Positions 10,402-24,537 of a stretch of DNA of 64,000 bases are shown one piece after another. Position numbers and translations under genes: made by a program. The DNA comes from Dioscorea cayenensis subsp. rotundata (taxonomy: Eukaryota > Streptophyta > Magnoliopsida > Dioscoreales > Dioscoreaceae). How positions within the stretch are numbered: position 1 is the first letter of the stretch; every line of letters starts with the position of its first letter. A model generated the notes under the pieces. It searched no databases and was not told the DNA's origin. It saw nothing but the letters and a program-made list of their open reading frames with translations. The stretch spans positions 29,009,916 to 29,073,915 of the forward strand of contig NC_052489.1 in NCBI RefSeq assembly GCF_009730915.1, written 5' to 3'.

Positions 10402-13400
10402 GCGAGCGGCGCAACTACGCCTATCACGTAATCAACGCCGTCCGATGGCCTGACGTTGATCTTGATGCAGATGTGCAACGTGGTGTGGGGGGTCCACCAT
10501 CAGCTCGGATTGAGTGGTTAATAACTGATTAAGAAAAGCCGAGCCGATCCGACCGGACCCGACCGACCGACCGACCCGGCTTCCTTTCCCTTTCTTTTTA
10601 TTTTCTTTTTATTTAATTTCGCGGTTATTTTTACTCTTTTTTTTTTTAAGTTATGTTTTTTAATATATATATATATATATATATTATGTGAAGTAGTAGT
10701 AATAGTTGTAGTAGTGGTAATAGTAGTGATCAGTGTAAGTAGTATTCCGTTGTGATGATATTTGATATTTTCTCCTCTATAAATATTTCAATGAAATAAA
10801 ATCGCGAGGGGATCTTCTTTCAAGAAATCTTTTCTATTTATTATTATTATTATTATTATTTTTTTAAATAGTAATTATTGAAGATGAGGGGAGCTGAGAT
10901 GGTTTGAAGTCTTGAAGATGGATGGGTGTGTGGAGTAGTAGTGGGTTTGGGTTAGACATAACCAGATAGGAAAAGTGTGGGGCCCTTGAAGCTAACTATT
11001 GGGAGGGGAGGGGAGGAGTAGGAGTAGTAGGGGTAGGGGAGATGTGGAGTCAAATCAAAAGAGGTAGATGGGTGACCCAATTGTTTGTAGAGATGGTAGG
11101 CCCATGGCCCGATCTGAATTGATGCGCTTTGCCGGTGTGGCCACATGACATGTCACCTTCATTATACATACATACATATATATTTTCATTTCCATTATTA
11201 TTATTATTATTATTATATGTTTTATATAACATGATGATTGGGCAGTTAAAGAAATAATATAGTTTTAAAAAATAGACATTGTCAAGATGAGAATAATAAA
11301 ATAAATAGATTTTGAGAAATCGACTCAAATAACATGTATAAATCTTTAGATGATGAGTAAATGCCTTATAAAAATTAAAAAGGTGAAACCCCATCAAATG
11401 GAGTCGGCACAAGAAAAAAAAATTAAATCTAAAAAAATATTATTTAACAAAAATAAATGTACAGAAATATATTTAATTTTAATTTATTTATCATTTTGAC
11501 ATTTGATAGAAACTTACGGATACATATAGTCGATCTCAATTTTTTTATTATTATTATTCTATTTTATCAGTCATGTATTAAGAGAAAATTAAATTTTTTT
11601 ATTTTTTAATATAAAAATTAAGTGTTTTAAATGCTCGATTATTATCGACTATTAGGAGAGAGAGACATATCAAGTCATATGATAAGGAGGAGGAGGAGGA
11701 GGAGGAGGAGATGGTTGACCCAAGTAAAGCATAGTATACAAGTTGCCAACAGCAAATTGTCATGGTTTGGTCCCACCTCCCAAACAACTATGTTCCTCAT
11801 GTGTATCCACTTTATTTTCCCATGTGTTTCTCCTTCTATTTTTATTTATTTATTTATTTATTATTAGAAATTATATATATTTTGTAGTTTTTAATAAATT
11901 TATTTGATTTTACCTTTCACAAAAACATTAACTTTTTTCCAAAAAATAAAAATAAAAGTAAATTTATAGGTATTACAAGCTTTTTTGAGAAAAATATTTA
12001 TTTTGTAACAGTTAAATTATATTTTAGCAAATATATACATATTTTATAATTGTTGATAAATACAAGATAAACAAACTGTAAAAAGTTACCTTCTTTCCAT
12101 TTTTGTGTACCGATTCTTGTTATACACTACATCTGATTCATTAATTTTGAACTTATTAATAAATTCCAAAAATTAAATACCACCACCGAAAAAATCTAAC
12201 AATTCCAAACGTAGGATATATATATATATGTTTAAAAATAATTAAACAAAATTAGTGAAACAAGATAAAAGCATTAGGTGAAATCTCATAACAAAGAGTG
12301 GGAGAATATCACATCCTTATCAAAAGTGGCGGCAACCCGTTGACACTCATGTGAACACTTATTTCAGCATATCATGTCAATATATACCTAATTTACAATA
12401 TATAAAATATTTAATATGCAAGATATTCTTTAAAAATAATAAATAAATAAAAATAAAATAAAATAACTTTCCACATGATAAGACTAGTGGACCCCAAAAA
12501 TGCTCCTCCATAGGTTCAACAAATAACCAATTACTATTTTATCATTTCACTTCTTTTTGCTAAAACATGCACTCAAACCTTCATTTTTCTCAAATTTCTA
12601 TTTGATATCACTACAAATTAAAAAAATACATATATGCATTTATGTAAGTAATCATTTTTCTTATTTTTATATAAAATAATAAGAGGATAATGAAGGTCAA
12701 TGGGTTGTTAAAATTAAAAAATGAGGTTATTGGTCAATAGATTTGGATAAAAGTAAGTACATTTGTAAGGACACTTGTAGTTGCATAAAGACCAAAGGGG
12801 GATGTATTGCTGCTGTATTTAATAATACACAACAAGGAAGTACACCATTAAAAGGTACAACCAATCTTATTTATATTTTTATTATCATTAAATTCATAGC
12901 TGTCACACATATAAAATATAAAAAATATTGATTTCAATTTTATCTTTATAGTTTATGATACATTTTCATCAAAACTAATTGTGAATATATATATATATAT
13001 ATGCAATATTAGCATCTCACAAATTGTGTTTAAAAAAAAAAGAAGATAAATAGCATGTAAATTGGATTATATTGAACAAAGGGTACACAAAATTGTGGAA
13101 ATCCAGCACTGAAAGGACCCAATTTGGGGACATGAATTCATGTTTTGGGGTCACATCTGTGAGTCATTGATTTGGCATCCCATCATTGGACATTTTACCA
13201 ATAATTTCTGATTTTTAATAAATGAAAATTTATGTTTATATTATCCACACATCTGAGTGACCCACAAATATTTTTTCCTGTAATTTTTAAATTCTAACAA
13301 TTCAAGTGTTTATCCTCTCAAACCCAACAAATCTAATAATTTCTCACATTGATTTTTAAATCTATTTTTGCATTAAAAAAATGTTCACTAAATTGACTCC

Positions 13401-15775
13401 AGGAATGATTATCAATTGATTAACGATAAGTTTTATGTGTGCAAAAAGAAAAACCTTTATTCATATTTATCTTTGGAAAATTTTTAATTTCTTTTTCTTA
13501 ATCCACTGATATCTTTAGAAGATACTGTGTTTTAACTAATTTAAGCGAAATATTAAGAGCTATATAATATAGTAGATTTATCTTAATTGGTGTTTTTTAC
13601 ATACACCTGACCCTTTTTTAGTGTGAATAAAAAAAACAAAATCATTTCAAATTAAAATTTTAGAATCTTGAATTAGGATTTTAATTTCGTTATTATGATT
13701 CTTGTAAGTTAAAAACAAAATCAAATATTTTGAAATTTACAAATTACAGTTTCAAAACCGAAATTAAACTTTGATTCAAAGTCAGATTCACATGTATAAA
13801 AATTTAAATTCAAAACCACTTATTTAAACATTCAAATTTCTGTCAATTCTAACTATCAGTGTTGATAAAGTTTTTTTATTATTACTAATACAAAATTATT
13901 ATTATTATTATTATTATTATGATTATTTGAGAAAATTTGAAGCAATTATGGCTGCATAGAAACCACAGAGAACATGACAAAATCCTGACTTTAAAAAAAA
14001 AAAAAGATTCTATCTTTTCAAGGACCTGCATGAGATTTTATACACATATAATATACTTAATAATTTTCTAACATAAATACTGAAGCTAAAATTAGTAAGC
14101 ACATGAACAGAGGATTAATTTAATAAAGAAATAAGAGAATGGCACAGAGCTCATGGATAAAAAGAATCAAGTCATATGGATATACCAAAACGTCCCTTTC
14201 TAAGGACCTATTTGATAATTGCTTTTAAGTTTTATAATTATCATTTAAGTAATCAACTTGCATTGAAGAAAGTAATTAAAGTTCACATCAATGAAAGATG
14301 CTTGGACTGGAATTCCAGACTCTCTCTCTCTCTTCTCTCAATAGTAGAGAATAAATAAAAGATAATATATTATTGGATGAATTGACAACATGATCATTCA
14401 CAATACTCTTCAAGATTACGGTTCAAATCTTTATATGTTGAGATGTAGACTTTACTTTCTTTAATTAATAAATAATAATAATAATTATTATTATTATCTG
14501 AAAACGAACCAGTGTCTGGCGTGTGTTTTTAAATAGAAAATTAAAGATATTTAAGAGGTGATAATTAATACATGAGAATTAAAAAAAAGGAGAGAAAAAG
14601 CATTTGTAGATTTTTTTTTTTTTCTTAAACAAAATGATCTTTGAGAATAGTACATTCAATAAGTAAAAGATTGTTTTAAAGAAAAAAGTTGGCACAATAG
14701 ATACATCCGGTGGTAGTACTAGCACAAACAAAAGGCAAACAGTAAAATAGATACTGATATATATATATATATATCTATATATATATAAGGTAATGGCTTC
14801 CATCAACTTTAGAAGCCCAAATCTTATCTTTTTCTCAAGGGAATAATGCAAGATAGATCTTCAAGTTCTAAATTTCTTCTTTATTATTTTTCTTTCTTTT
14901 TAGTTTATGAAGTGGAAGTTTAAAATATATATATATATATATTTTTAAAGGAAAAAAAAAAACTTTTAACAGGTAGTAGTAGTAGTAGTAGTAGTGAGTG
15001 AGTGAGAAGTGGAAAGGCCACTTGAATAGTTATGTCATGGCTGAGTGGTGAGTCATGTTCAGGAACAAGGATTGGACCTCATTCTCTTCTAATCCAACTG
15101 GCTTCATTGTTTTTAATATATATATATATATATATTAAAAATTATTTTACAAAAACTGTCATCATGGATGTTTTTATTTGGAGACCTCTCAACTTGGTAT
15201 TTTTGTTGATGTGCATAATGAATCACTCTTTGAATCCAGGTCAGACAATTGGTTAAGCCTTTGGGGAAGACAACAGGATTACTGATGTGGAATGAGTTAA
15301 TCACAAACTTTTGTTTGCTTCTCCAAACCAATCAACTTAAATCTTTTTATATATATTTTTTTCTTTTTTTTTAGAATCAAATACTTAATCATAGCCTGCT
15401 TGTCTTTGTGAAGTTCTTCTGGCAATCATGCTTGCAAGCTGTTTTCAAGAATACCTAACCATAAAATCAAACATAATGTTCTTTTTCTTTTCTTTTCTTT
15501 TTTTTTAAAAAAATAGTATTTATTATTATTATTAATTTTCAATGAAAAGAAAGGTTGTGTCAAGAGATGCTGATTTTAAATATCAAGTTGAAGGTGCTGA
15601 AAGTGAAGGTTATACGTGCGCAAAATAGAATAAAAATATGTCCAGGTATGAAAGCAACTGCAGCTGCATTAAACAATAGAGAGGAAGCCAAGTCACAATT
15701 GAAAAGGCATTCAGATCCTTTAATTAATTAATTAATTAATTAATTTTCTTTTTAATTTTTTTTTCCTTCTTTTTC
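10402..15775. other. DELLA 3' flank and gene-free AT-rich DNA
   Basis: A GC-rich 3' flank with a short gacc repeat (10549-10577) gives way to AT-rich DNA rich in simple repeats: (TA)n near 10661-10683, (TTA)n near 10840-10859 and 11195-11213, (GGA)n at 11685-11710, (TA)n near 12987-13002 and 14758-14786, (GTA)n near 14974-14995, and (TTAA)n near 15719-15745. The small ORFs present are not supported by domains or splice structure. Confidence 0.6.
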
Positions 15776-15784
15776 TGCTTTCCA

Positions 15785-16450
15785 GCTGAGAGAGAATTTT
15801 CTCCAGTCATGTCTTGATTCCTGTTGATGTGGGAGACCATTCCTGAGTTAAGTTTTGAACCGCACTTTTGGTTAATCTTTCCTGCTTTCTTAGAGTCCAC
15901 AGCTGCAAAGATATTGTCAACAATAATGTCACCATCAACAGATCAGAACCACAAACAATCTCCGACAAAATAGAATCCACAGGCAATTTAAAGATAGGAA
16001 TGGATGGACTTTCATTGTTCACATGATTTGGTCCTAGCACCAACAAAGAAAGATGATCATGTCAATTAAGTTGTTTTCTCTGTTGCAATTGAGTACCAGC
16101 AAAATAGCATATTAACTGATGAGAAAAGTTTTGAGTAGGAATACTGAGTCAATATGATACACATTAATTTGGTAGAAATCTAATAAGAGATGTTTTTGCC
16201 AAAATTGGGATATGATTACAATGCTATTGTGCGGAAAGGTATGCGAAGTCAATAATAATATAACCACTAGCACTGTGAATGAATTTTGATTCTCTCTCAA
16301 TTGAGCTCCTCTATCTCCAACACTAGAGACTTTTTGTCTTTTGAATGGTGATGCTTCTTCTCCTACCTCTGATCTAGAAGATGTCACCTCCTGGGCTGAA
16401 GTTTCTTGATCGCGAAATTTAACTTCTGCTGGTAACTTGCTGAATGTCTC
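15785..16450 (-). other. Unidentified coding-like segments downstream of TOC64
   Basis: On the minus strand just after the TOC64 stop, a frame shifted by one relative to TOC64 stays open for over 100 codons. It reads like a nuclear hydrophilic protein (for example SKLPAEVKFRDQ, then EVGEEASPFKRQKVSS) until about 16260. A second segment around 15960-16040 (NESPSIPIFKLPVDSIL) and a third following an acceptor-like tttgcag near 15900 (AVDSKKAGKINQKCGSKL) also look coding. No start, no family and no complete splice model could be established. They could be a small separate gene, an alternative 3' end of TOC64 (the tag stop itself resembles an acceptor) or remnants. Confidence 0.3.
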
Positions 16451-16455
16451 GGTAT

Positions 16456-19400
16456 CTATTGAAATAATTTCTTTAGGCGATTACATGCAAGATTCGCAGT
16501 TTTGTTGGTAGGCTCCAGAACAAGGGCATACTTGAAATCTGCCACATACAAAGAAAGAACAAAAACAGATATGTTACCAAAAGAAGAAGATAACGGTCCT
16601 TCATTTTACTACCTACATTCTTTCATGCATGTGTGTGTGAGAGGGGAGAGAAAGAGAGAGACCTTCAATAGCTTCTTTGTAGTAGCCCAGCATTTCCCTG
16701 GCAGTCCCTCTCCGCAGATAAGCTTTAACATTCTGGAAATAACAGAACAAACAAGAAAGAAATGTTTCATAGGAACAATTACATGAAAAGAGCTTGTAAC
16801 AATATACTGGGACAATGGTGTATCAAGGCTTATGTTATGTTTAAGTCTCTGATGGCACATTGGGGCACCACCCAACACTTTGCAATCTTGGTTCTTGCTA
16901 TACCAAAGAGAAGCCACTAAGTTGCAAATCAAAATAATCTCCATCATATAGAACAATTAATGAATATCTGAGCTACATCCGAAGGTAGTAAAAGAAACGC
17001 TTAATGTTTTCCAAGTTCAATAGGCTAACCAATTTCCACATACAACCTTTGTAAAAATTAAATACAGTTGGTACTCCGTGAAAACACTAACCTTTTTATC
17101 AAGACTAATAGCAGCAGTGCAATCAGTTTCAGCTTGTAGATAACTGTAAAGGAAAAAATAGAACTTGTAAATTACATAGAGATCAGTTAGGATATAGCAG
17201 AAACAAGAAGATATCAGCACCTTCCGACTTCCAGATATGCTGCAGCCCTGTTACTGTAGTACGTGGCGCTATTTCCATTAAGTTTGATTGCCTCAGAGTA
17301 GAAACCGATTGCTTTCTGCCATTGCTTCTCTTTGAAAGCAGTATTACCCTGTTGAAATAAAACTCGTTACTTATTGGAAAAGCCCCTAAAATCACCTACT
17401 ATAGAGAGACTGTGATAAAAAGTTTGACTAAAAAGACGAAATAAAATATAATGAATTGCATACAGAAAGGATGTTTCCCTGATACATACAACAAGAAAGG
17501 CCAGAGATTCAAGAAATAATAATTAATTTAACAACATGATCCAAAACATTACATCAAAACAAAGAGAAAGATTACATGATATCAACACTAGAATAAGTGC
17601 TGACCTAACGTAAAAGCTTAATGCTCACCTCCTTGCCAAATGTATCAAAAGATCTATAGACAGGTCCATGACCCTAAACTCTTCTGCATTAAAGAGTAAA
17701 GATCACAACAAGATAGCCAAATAACACTCTTTAACGCAAAAACTGACAACCCATTGATGGCAGTTTTTTAAATGTATGGTACCATGTGGTGTTATATCAT
17801 ATCAAAAGGAAAAGTCTTTGTGGTCTTTGAAACACAATAATGGAGGCATGAAGCAAGTTTTCTGTACTTGTATGGAAACCATTGAACCTAATAATGCCCT
17901 ATTTGCTACCTCCAACACCCTACAGAGTTTGAAATGCATAAGAAAGTATCTAACGAAGATCTCTAAGTGATGCCATCCCTAGATTCCAATTCCATATTAA
18001 ACATAAACCTTTAATGTGGGATAAAAAGAATATAGTTCATTTGATAAACTTATTGTCAGAAAAATAAAAGTTAACATTGGAAGGAAAAAGATAACGGCAT
18101 ACATAGACACGCGCGCACACACTAAATAACCAGTTTACATCCAAAATAATTATGACAGAGAGAAAAAAGATTGACCTTCTCTTTAGCCATTTCAGCCAAC
18201 TCTTCCCTACTACTGGAAAGGTTGGATTTTGTCACGATGTCCGCCTGTTCTTGGAGTGTAGCATAAGCAGCCTCTATGGTGTCAAGCAAAAGGCGGTCAC
18301 CTCCATGCCTTGCAATGAAAGAGACCGACACGGGAGATTTCTCGTGGAATCCTAGTGGTATAGCTACCTAAAAATAAGAACATCATATATAATGCTCATA
18401 ACGAAAGAATGTCTTTGATCTACAATAAAAAGCTTTTCTGCCAAGAAATAACTAAAGTAATAATTCTAAATAAAATTACTACACCTGACAACAACCAGAC
18501 ATGCTAGCAATAGCCAGCAAACTAAAAAAACGAGTTTGATAATCCTCAGAAAGAACTTCCTTTGAATTGAGTTTTGAAGGCGGTTGAGGGATGGAAGGAA
18601 GAACAAGAATTCCATCGTCCTGCATTTCAATAATGGTGAAACGTAAGTCCCAAGCTGAACACACAAAGTTGCTGTTTGTCAACAGCCTCACATTAATTCT
18701 ACAAGAGCACCACAAAAAAGAAAGACATTTTAAGCTTCTAATCCAGCCAAGATTGTGAAAAAGCCATATAACACATCACAATACATAGGTTCATTTGAAT
18801 GAACTTATTATCAATTTGTTACATAACCTTTACATCCTTTTTGCAGACAACTTCCTATATTCTTACTATTTCTGAGAGAAAGATCAAGGATGTTTGTAGA
18901 CCAAAGCAATTTTCTTTTGACATATAAGAATTTCGAACAATTCTTAATTGTGATAAACTAGAAACATTCCCAAAGTATTTGTCGCAATTTGGATCAGTCT
19001 TAACATCTAAGTCAATGATGTATTTGCATATATGATGACTCATGCAAGGGGTAAATAAAAAAAAAAAAAAAATTCTACAAGCCATTAAGAGAAATACTTT
19101 CACGGTCCAAAGAAAAAAATTCAACATGTCTTATTGTAATACTTTCATGGTCCAAAGAAAAAAATTCACCTTCAAAAGAGCATTCATAGCTGATCGGACT
19201 TCATTTCTCACAGAATGACAGTGATCAATATGTCTATCATTAGCATTCAATGAAGCATCTAGTTGTGCGGATATACAAGAGCCAACCGTAGTCTTATTGC
19301 AATTAATCCATTCTGCATGCTTGTCTTTAAATTCAAGGCTGCATAAAATAAAATTAATAGTTAAGGAAAGATGATACATAAAACTTGTTTATAACTTTAT

Positions 19401-22400
19401 ATTCTTAGAAAACAAACTTACCATCAAAGTAACATACTAACATCAATTGAACTCAAATAACTTAAGCCAAATCAAAGAAGATAAAGAAATGGAATGATTA
19501 ACTACTTGAATGGGTCGCTCTTGGATAAGGATATGGTTGGATAGGGATGCGAAAAGAATAGACATATTTTTTTGAGTGTTGGTTGACATACATGAAGAGG
19601 CAAGATGTAAATACATTTTTTTGTTAATATCTATATGAAATGACTTTTTTCATCACACTTAATTAATTACAAGGTTTATTTTCTAAATTATTTTTTTTTT
19701 TATGAATTTTAAATTGTAAATTAATATTTTTATTTAGAAATTTAAAATTTTTATATTTTAAAAATTATTAATTATTTTTATAAATTAAAAAAATAAAATG
19801 AAAACGGATGGAGTAAATCCCCATCCAGCCCCATCCCCAAACCAAGCACCACTACTAACGAAATGGGAACAACTACATCATAATTACCTTGAGCAACATG
19901 AATATGAATATGATATAAAAAGAGATCAAATAACATTACTAGCTACAACGAGATAATCAATACCAAGGCGATACGTGTTACCCTAAAAAAAAAAGGTCCA
20001 TAACATAAATTGCAACTAACCTATGAAGCAATTTCATGGCATCAGCGAGTGATTTGAGCGAGGAAGTTTTCATATCACCATTACCGTTTAGCTTTAGAAG
20101 TTGTTTGAGGCTGGGAACCATCGAGGCCAGATGATCAGCAAGTTTAATATGGTTTATAACTTGCCCTGAAGCCAACGGTTATCCAAATCAATTAACTCTA
20201 AAGTAAAAGGTTAAAAAAGTACAAAATATAATTTGCACATACTTCCAAACAGCTTCTCTGTGGATTTGGTCACCACTCGGATGATCCTGTTGGCAGGGAT
20301 CTTTGATAGTTGAAAGCAGTCATCTGCTATAATAACACGTCTGGGTTGGCACATATTAGCATATGGAAGTCGCAGTAACACATGCCCCACACGACGTACG
20401 ATACTTGGATCCTTGGCAAACCACCCTGTGCCATAAATTTGAAATATAATTATCAATATGGTGGATCACATCCAATCGACAATAGTTGCATTACCTATCA
20501 CACCTAGCATCATAGCATATTAGAGCTTATCCAATAAAGCTAATGGGAGTGATGAAGATAACAACAGAAATCCCATAGTAGTGATAAAATAACAAGATAT
20601 CTTTGATTAAAAATCGGACAACATGCACAATTTGAATTAAGTCAGTTTCAATTATATTGCTTAAGGATGCAGACAACAATGTTATCAAATCAATCAAAAC
20701 CTACAGGGGTTGTTTCTGCAAATACCTGTCGTGTCAATACTTGGGTGAAACTGGTATTATGCCAGTGCTAGAGACAGACTCATGTGAAGGACGGAATCCC
20801 AAAATGCCACAAAATGCTGCAGGTATTCTTACACCGCCAATGGTATCAACACCTGCATTGTTTCATGGCAAAAGAACAAAGTTTCAGACCTTATATCAAT
20901 ATATCATACTTGGGTAAGATACCAAAAATTCCTAAAACGAACACACCAAAAACGACAAACTTAAAAAAATCAATTTATGCAACTGTCTGCATCTGAAAAG
21001 ATCAGTTCATGAACAAGAGAGAAGATGTGGAAAAACATATTATACTATCAAAAATAAGTATACATAAGAAAAAATGCAAAATAATTATTAAAAACCACTG
21101 CACGTTTGAACAGTTAAAGATAATATTTAAGATTTTTCTTCTCCACTTTCCAAGGGAAAACAAAGAGAAGATCCAGGTTGTCAAATGAAAATTTGTACAG
21201 CAGCAATTGCATCCAAGGTTAACAATAGGTGGTACTTCTTTAGAATTGAAGAAGAAGATTTCACATAACCAACCAAGCCATAGTGGGAAAATGCTTGGTA
21301 GAGTTCATGGTTATGGCTATCGCTTTAGAAATGATGAGAAGCAGATAGTTTGTTCAAGATCATCAAACATTATTGTTCTTCTAAATACTTAAAAATTGAA
21401 ATTACACTTGGCAACATTGTAGATAAGAAAAATAGAACAATATCATTACTCATGGAAAAAATACCGCTAAAAATAGGTACACATACAAAGACAGCTTTAG
21501 CGGTAGTTACATTTCCAAGAGACAAGATGCCACTAACTTATACCCTAACATGCCAACTTTGATTTTATTCATCAAAAGACCATTAAACTTCTGAAATATA
21601 AAAGAACAAAAAGTATAGCAACACATAGCACAGTGCAAAAATTATAAACCAACCATGTATGAAAAAATATGAACACACTGGTTCATATAAAATACCAATA
21701 TTAGCAAAAATCAACTATAAAATATAATATCTATGTTACTTCTCAGCAATTATGTTGTTAGAGAAACAAAAACTAAATCCGAAGCCATTTAGATGTTTTT
21801 ATGCTTCCAAGCAAACAGAAAACCATGTCTAAGAATAATTAAAACTAAAAACAGGTTCACTGATGACGTTATAGCATATCGGGAAAACTATTGAAACTAA
21901 AATAGTTACCACCTAGCCATTTAAAATATTCTAAAACTAGCTATAATTGCTAGTTGTTGTAACTTATGAAGGAAATCAGGAATACAAAAGCCCACCTAAA
22001 GAGAAGTCTACTAAGCCACCAGCAACAGCCACACCTGACCCGCTTGAAGATCCTCCAGGTATTCGATCATGAGCAACAGGATTTGTAGGGGTATCAAAAT
22101 GTTTGTTTTCACCCGTGATACTGAAAACATCAAGTATTTGGTTATGAAATAAACCTACAAAAAATATTATAACATAAAGAAAAAAATATGTAGAACAACT
22201 AAACACTGCTGACACATATCTAACTAAGAAAGTTGCATGTGATATTCTGCATATTTGAGCAAATGAGCAAACCTTAAATAACTTGATCATTAAAGATAAC
22301 ATAGGAAAGTATATAAGGAAAAACTACTCACCCATATCCCATTTCATCAATGACAGTTTTTCCAACACAAGTAGCACCAGCTTCTATCAGAGATGAAACA

Positions 22401-24050
22401 ACAGGGGACGTCCATTCTGCAGGCTCATGTGTCCTCATCCAGTCTTGATTACCAAAGCCAGTGACATAACCATTGATATCAAATCTATACCAAGCAACTT
22501 ATATTAGCATATTACCTTATGAATAGTAAAGTGGGGTTTTGATAAAACTGCTATAAAGCAGCACAAGTTCTTTAATTTTCCTGACAGAAAACCTCTAAAC
22601 AACCTGCATAAACTGTGCACATCAGCCAAGCACATTTAAATTTAAATTTTTTAAATGCTTATTACAAATTCCTTGGAGAATGCAACAGCAAGTAAGGCTA
22701 GGCCATTTTGATTATTAGAAGATCTCACGACTCAGAGAAATAGCCAGGCAACTGGGTGCCAACAATATCCTAATAATTTCAAACAGTCATTCCCACTTAA
22801 GACACATGAATAAGCAAAACAAATTTTTAATTGCTTAGAAGACAACAAAATCTTCATATCAAGAAAAACCCAATTATCATTCTCCAATAGGCTAAGAAGA
22901 TTCCAGATTCAATATTGCCTACTTGCCATTTAAGTCCTTCAATGACTGAGATTTTGTCGGAATTCAGGAAGAACATCCAACCAAAATTCACTTGTCATTT
23001 AGAAAATTCAGAAACTCATGGCTTGTGTGGAATCTGCCTCCACACTTTCAGTGTTCCTCTAGCATATCAAATAGCAATGGAGGAAGAGATGATAAGGACC
23101 AACCTAACACACTATTAAATATCAGTTGTAATTTTCACAAAACATGCCACCATATAAATATGAATTTGCAGTGTCCAACAGCCATATGACAATACGTACA
23201 AATCAAGCATAAGCTCATATAACTTACTCTAAATAGATAGTCACCAGTCTCGCATAATGAGAAATACTTCATTGAAGATCGACAAAGCATAACATATTAA
23301 AAACACAAATCTTTTTTTATGATTGCAATTATGGCAAAGTATCAGCCCACTACCCTCAAAAGAAACTAGAGAATCAAGAATATGATATATTGAAATACTT
23401 TATAATCATTAATAAGCTCTTCGATATTGTGATCAGTCTACCTTCACTGCTATTTATATGATACTCACGTATTCCAAACATGGTGGCAACATCAATTAGG
23501 CATATTTCATTAAAGAGCCAAAAAGAGTGGCATACTAAAAAAACTCAGAATTTTTTTTTCTTGGCTGCTATAGCAATAAATCAGTCCAGTGCTAAACAAA
23601 GAAACTACAAAACAAGAATCATAAAAAAACAACTATTGAATCAAGAATTATCCACACAAATCAACCAAATCATCAAGAATTAGCCAAACAAAACTACCAA
23701 ATTATCAAGAATTAGCCAAAGCAAGCTACTGAGGAATCAAGAATGAACCGGGCAAAGCAACTATAGAATCAAGAATCGGACATAAAAAGCATCAAAATAA
23801 CAATTTCACTAAAGCAAAAACAAGAACGATGGAATAACTCTTGAACTCACATATCAGCAACAGCAAATGTGAGGCCGGTCAATGGGTGGGGAGCTTTGGG
23901 AGGCGGAGGCGGAGCCGGAGGGAGGAGCTCAAAGCGCTCTATGAAAGCCCCGAAATCCTCCTTGATGGCACGCTTCAGCCGCCGGGTCATCATGACTATC
24001 CCAGCCAAGCCGAGGCCGAGCAACACCCATAGGTTCGCGGACGACGACAT
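16456..24050 (-). CDS. TOC64: TOC64/OM64 (OEP64) outer-envelope preprotein receptor
   Basis: Thirteen exons: 23851-24050, 22332-22484, 21996-22120, 20726-20852, 20243-20425, 20021-20165, 19170-19338, 18485-18619, 18176-18367, 17221-17348, 17092-17143, 16663-16732, 16456-16538. All have GT-AG borders. ATG is at 24048-24050 and TAG at 16456-16458. The protein docks Hsp90-delivered preproteins at the plastid (or mitochondrial) outer membrane. Seen: an N-terminal membrane anchor (NLWVLLGLGLAGIVMM, residues 5-20) then a Pro-rich stretch; an amidase-like domain (GGSSSGSGVAVAGG; VDTIGGVRIPAAFCGILGF); and C-terminal TPRs from about residue 470 with carboxylate-clamp residues in KEKGNTAF, YYSNRAAAY and KAYLRRGTA. 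The amidase nucleophile position reads Gly in DTIGGVR, so the domain should be catalytically dead, as known for Toc64. One extra C in CCC (GGG at 20743-20745) puts a TGA in exon 4. Without it the CDS is 1761 nt, 586 residues, matching the family. Confidence 0.95.
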
Positions 24051-24210
24051 GGATGCCTTCCCGTCCTCGTCCAAACTCTCTGGGCAATCGAAGCAGGCTC
24101 CCTCCGCTGTTCTAGGGTTTCAGAGAGCCCTGAGAGAGAGAGAGAGAGAGAGAAGAGAGAGGAAGAGAAGGGCGAGCTTCGAAGAGAGGCGATGGAGAAG
24201 GCGTGGATAA
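24051..24210 (-). promoter_or_regulatory. TOC64 5' leader
   Basis: Upstream of the TOC64 ATG lies aaaccctaga (24110-24120, read on the minus strand), a common plant leader/telo-box-like element, and then a CT run (GA on the plus strand, 24131-24152). Together these mark a typical plant 5' UTR. Beyond it the DNA becomes AT-rich up to the assembly gap, with a (TA)n run at 24493-24510. Confidence 0.4.
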
Positions 24211-24537
24211 CCTAAAAAGAATGATTGTTGTAGGGATTTGAAGTACGTTTTATTTCAAATATCAAGAAATATACACGATGACTTTGAGATTCGTGTTCTC
24301 AGTCGATTGCCTTTGATTATTTATTCATTTCTTTATTTTTTAAATATGGTTATTATCATTATTTAATTATTATTTGATTGAGGATATTATTGATCTTTAA
24401 GAAACTCACCTTTTTTAAGTTCAATTTAAATATATTAAATTAATAAAAACAATATATATATATTCAAAAACACTAGCAAATATGTTTAATTTATATATAT
24501 ATATATATATGTGATATAATCTTTTTGCTCATTGGAT

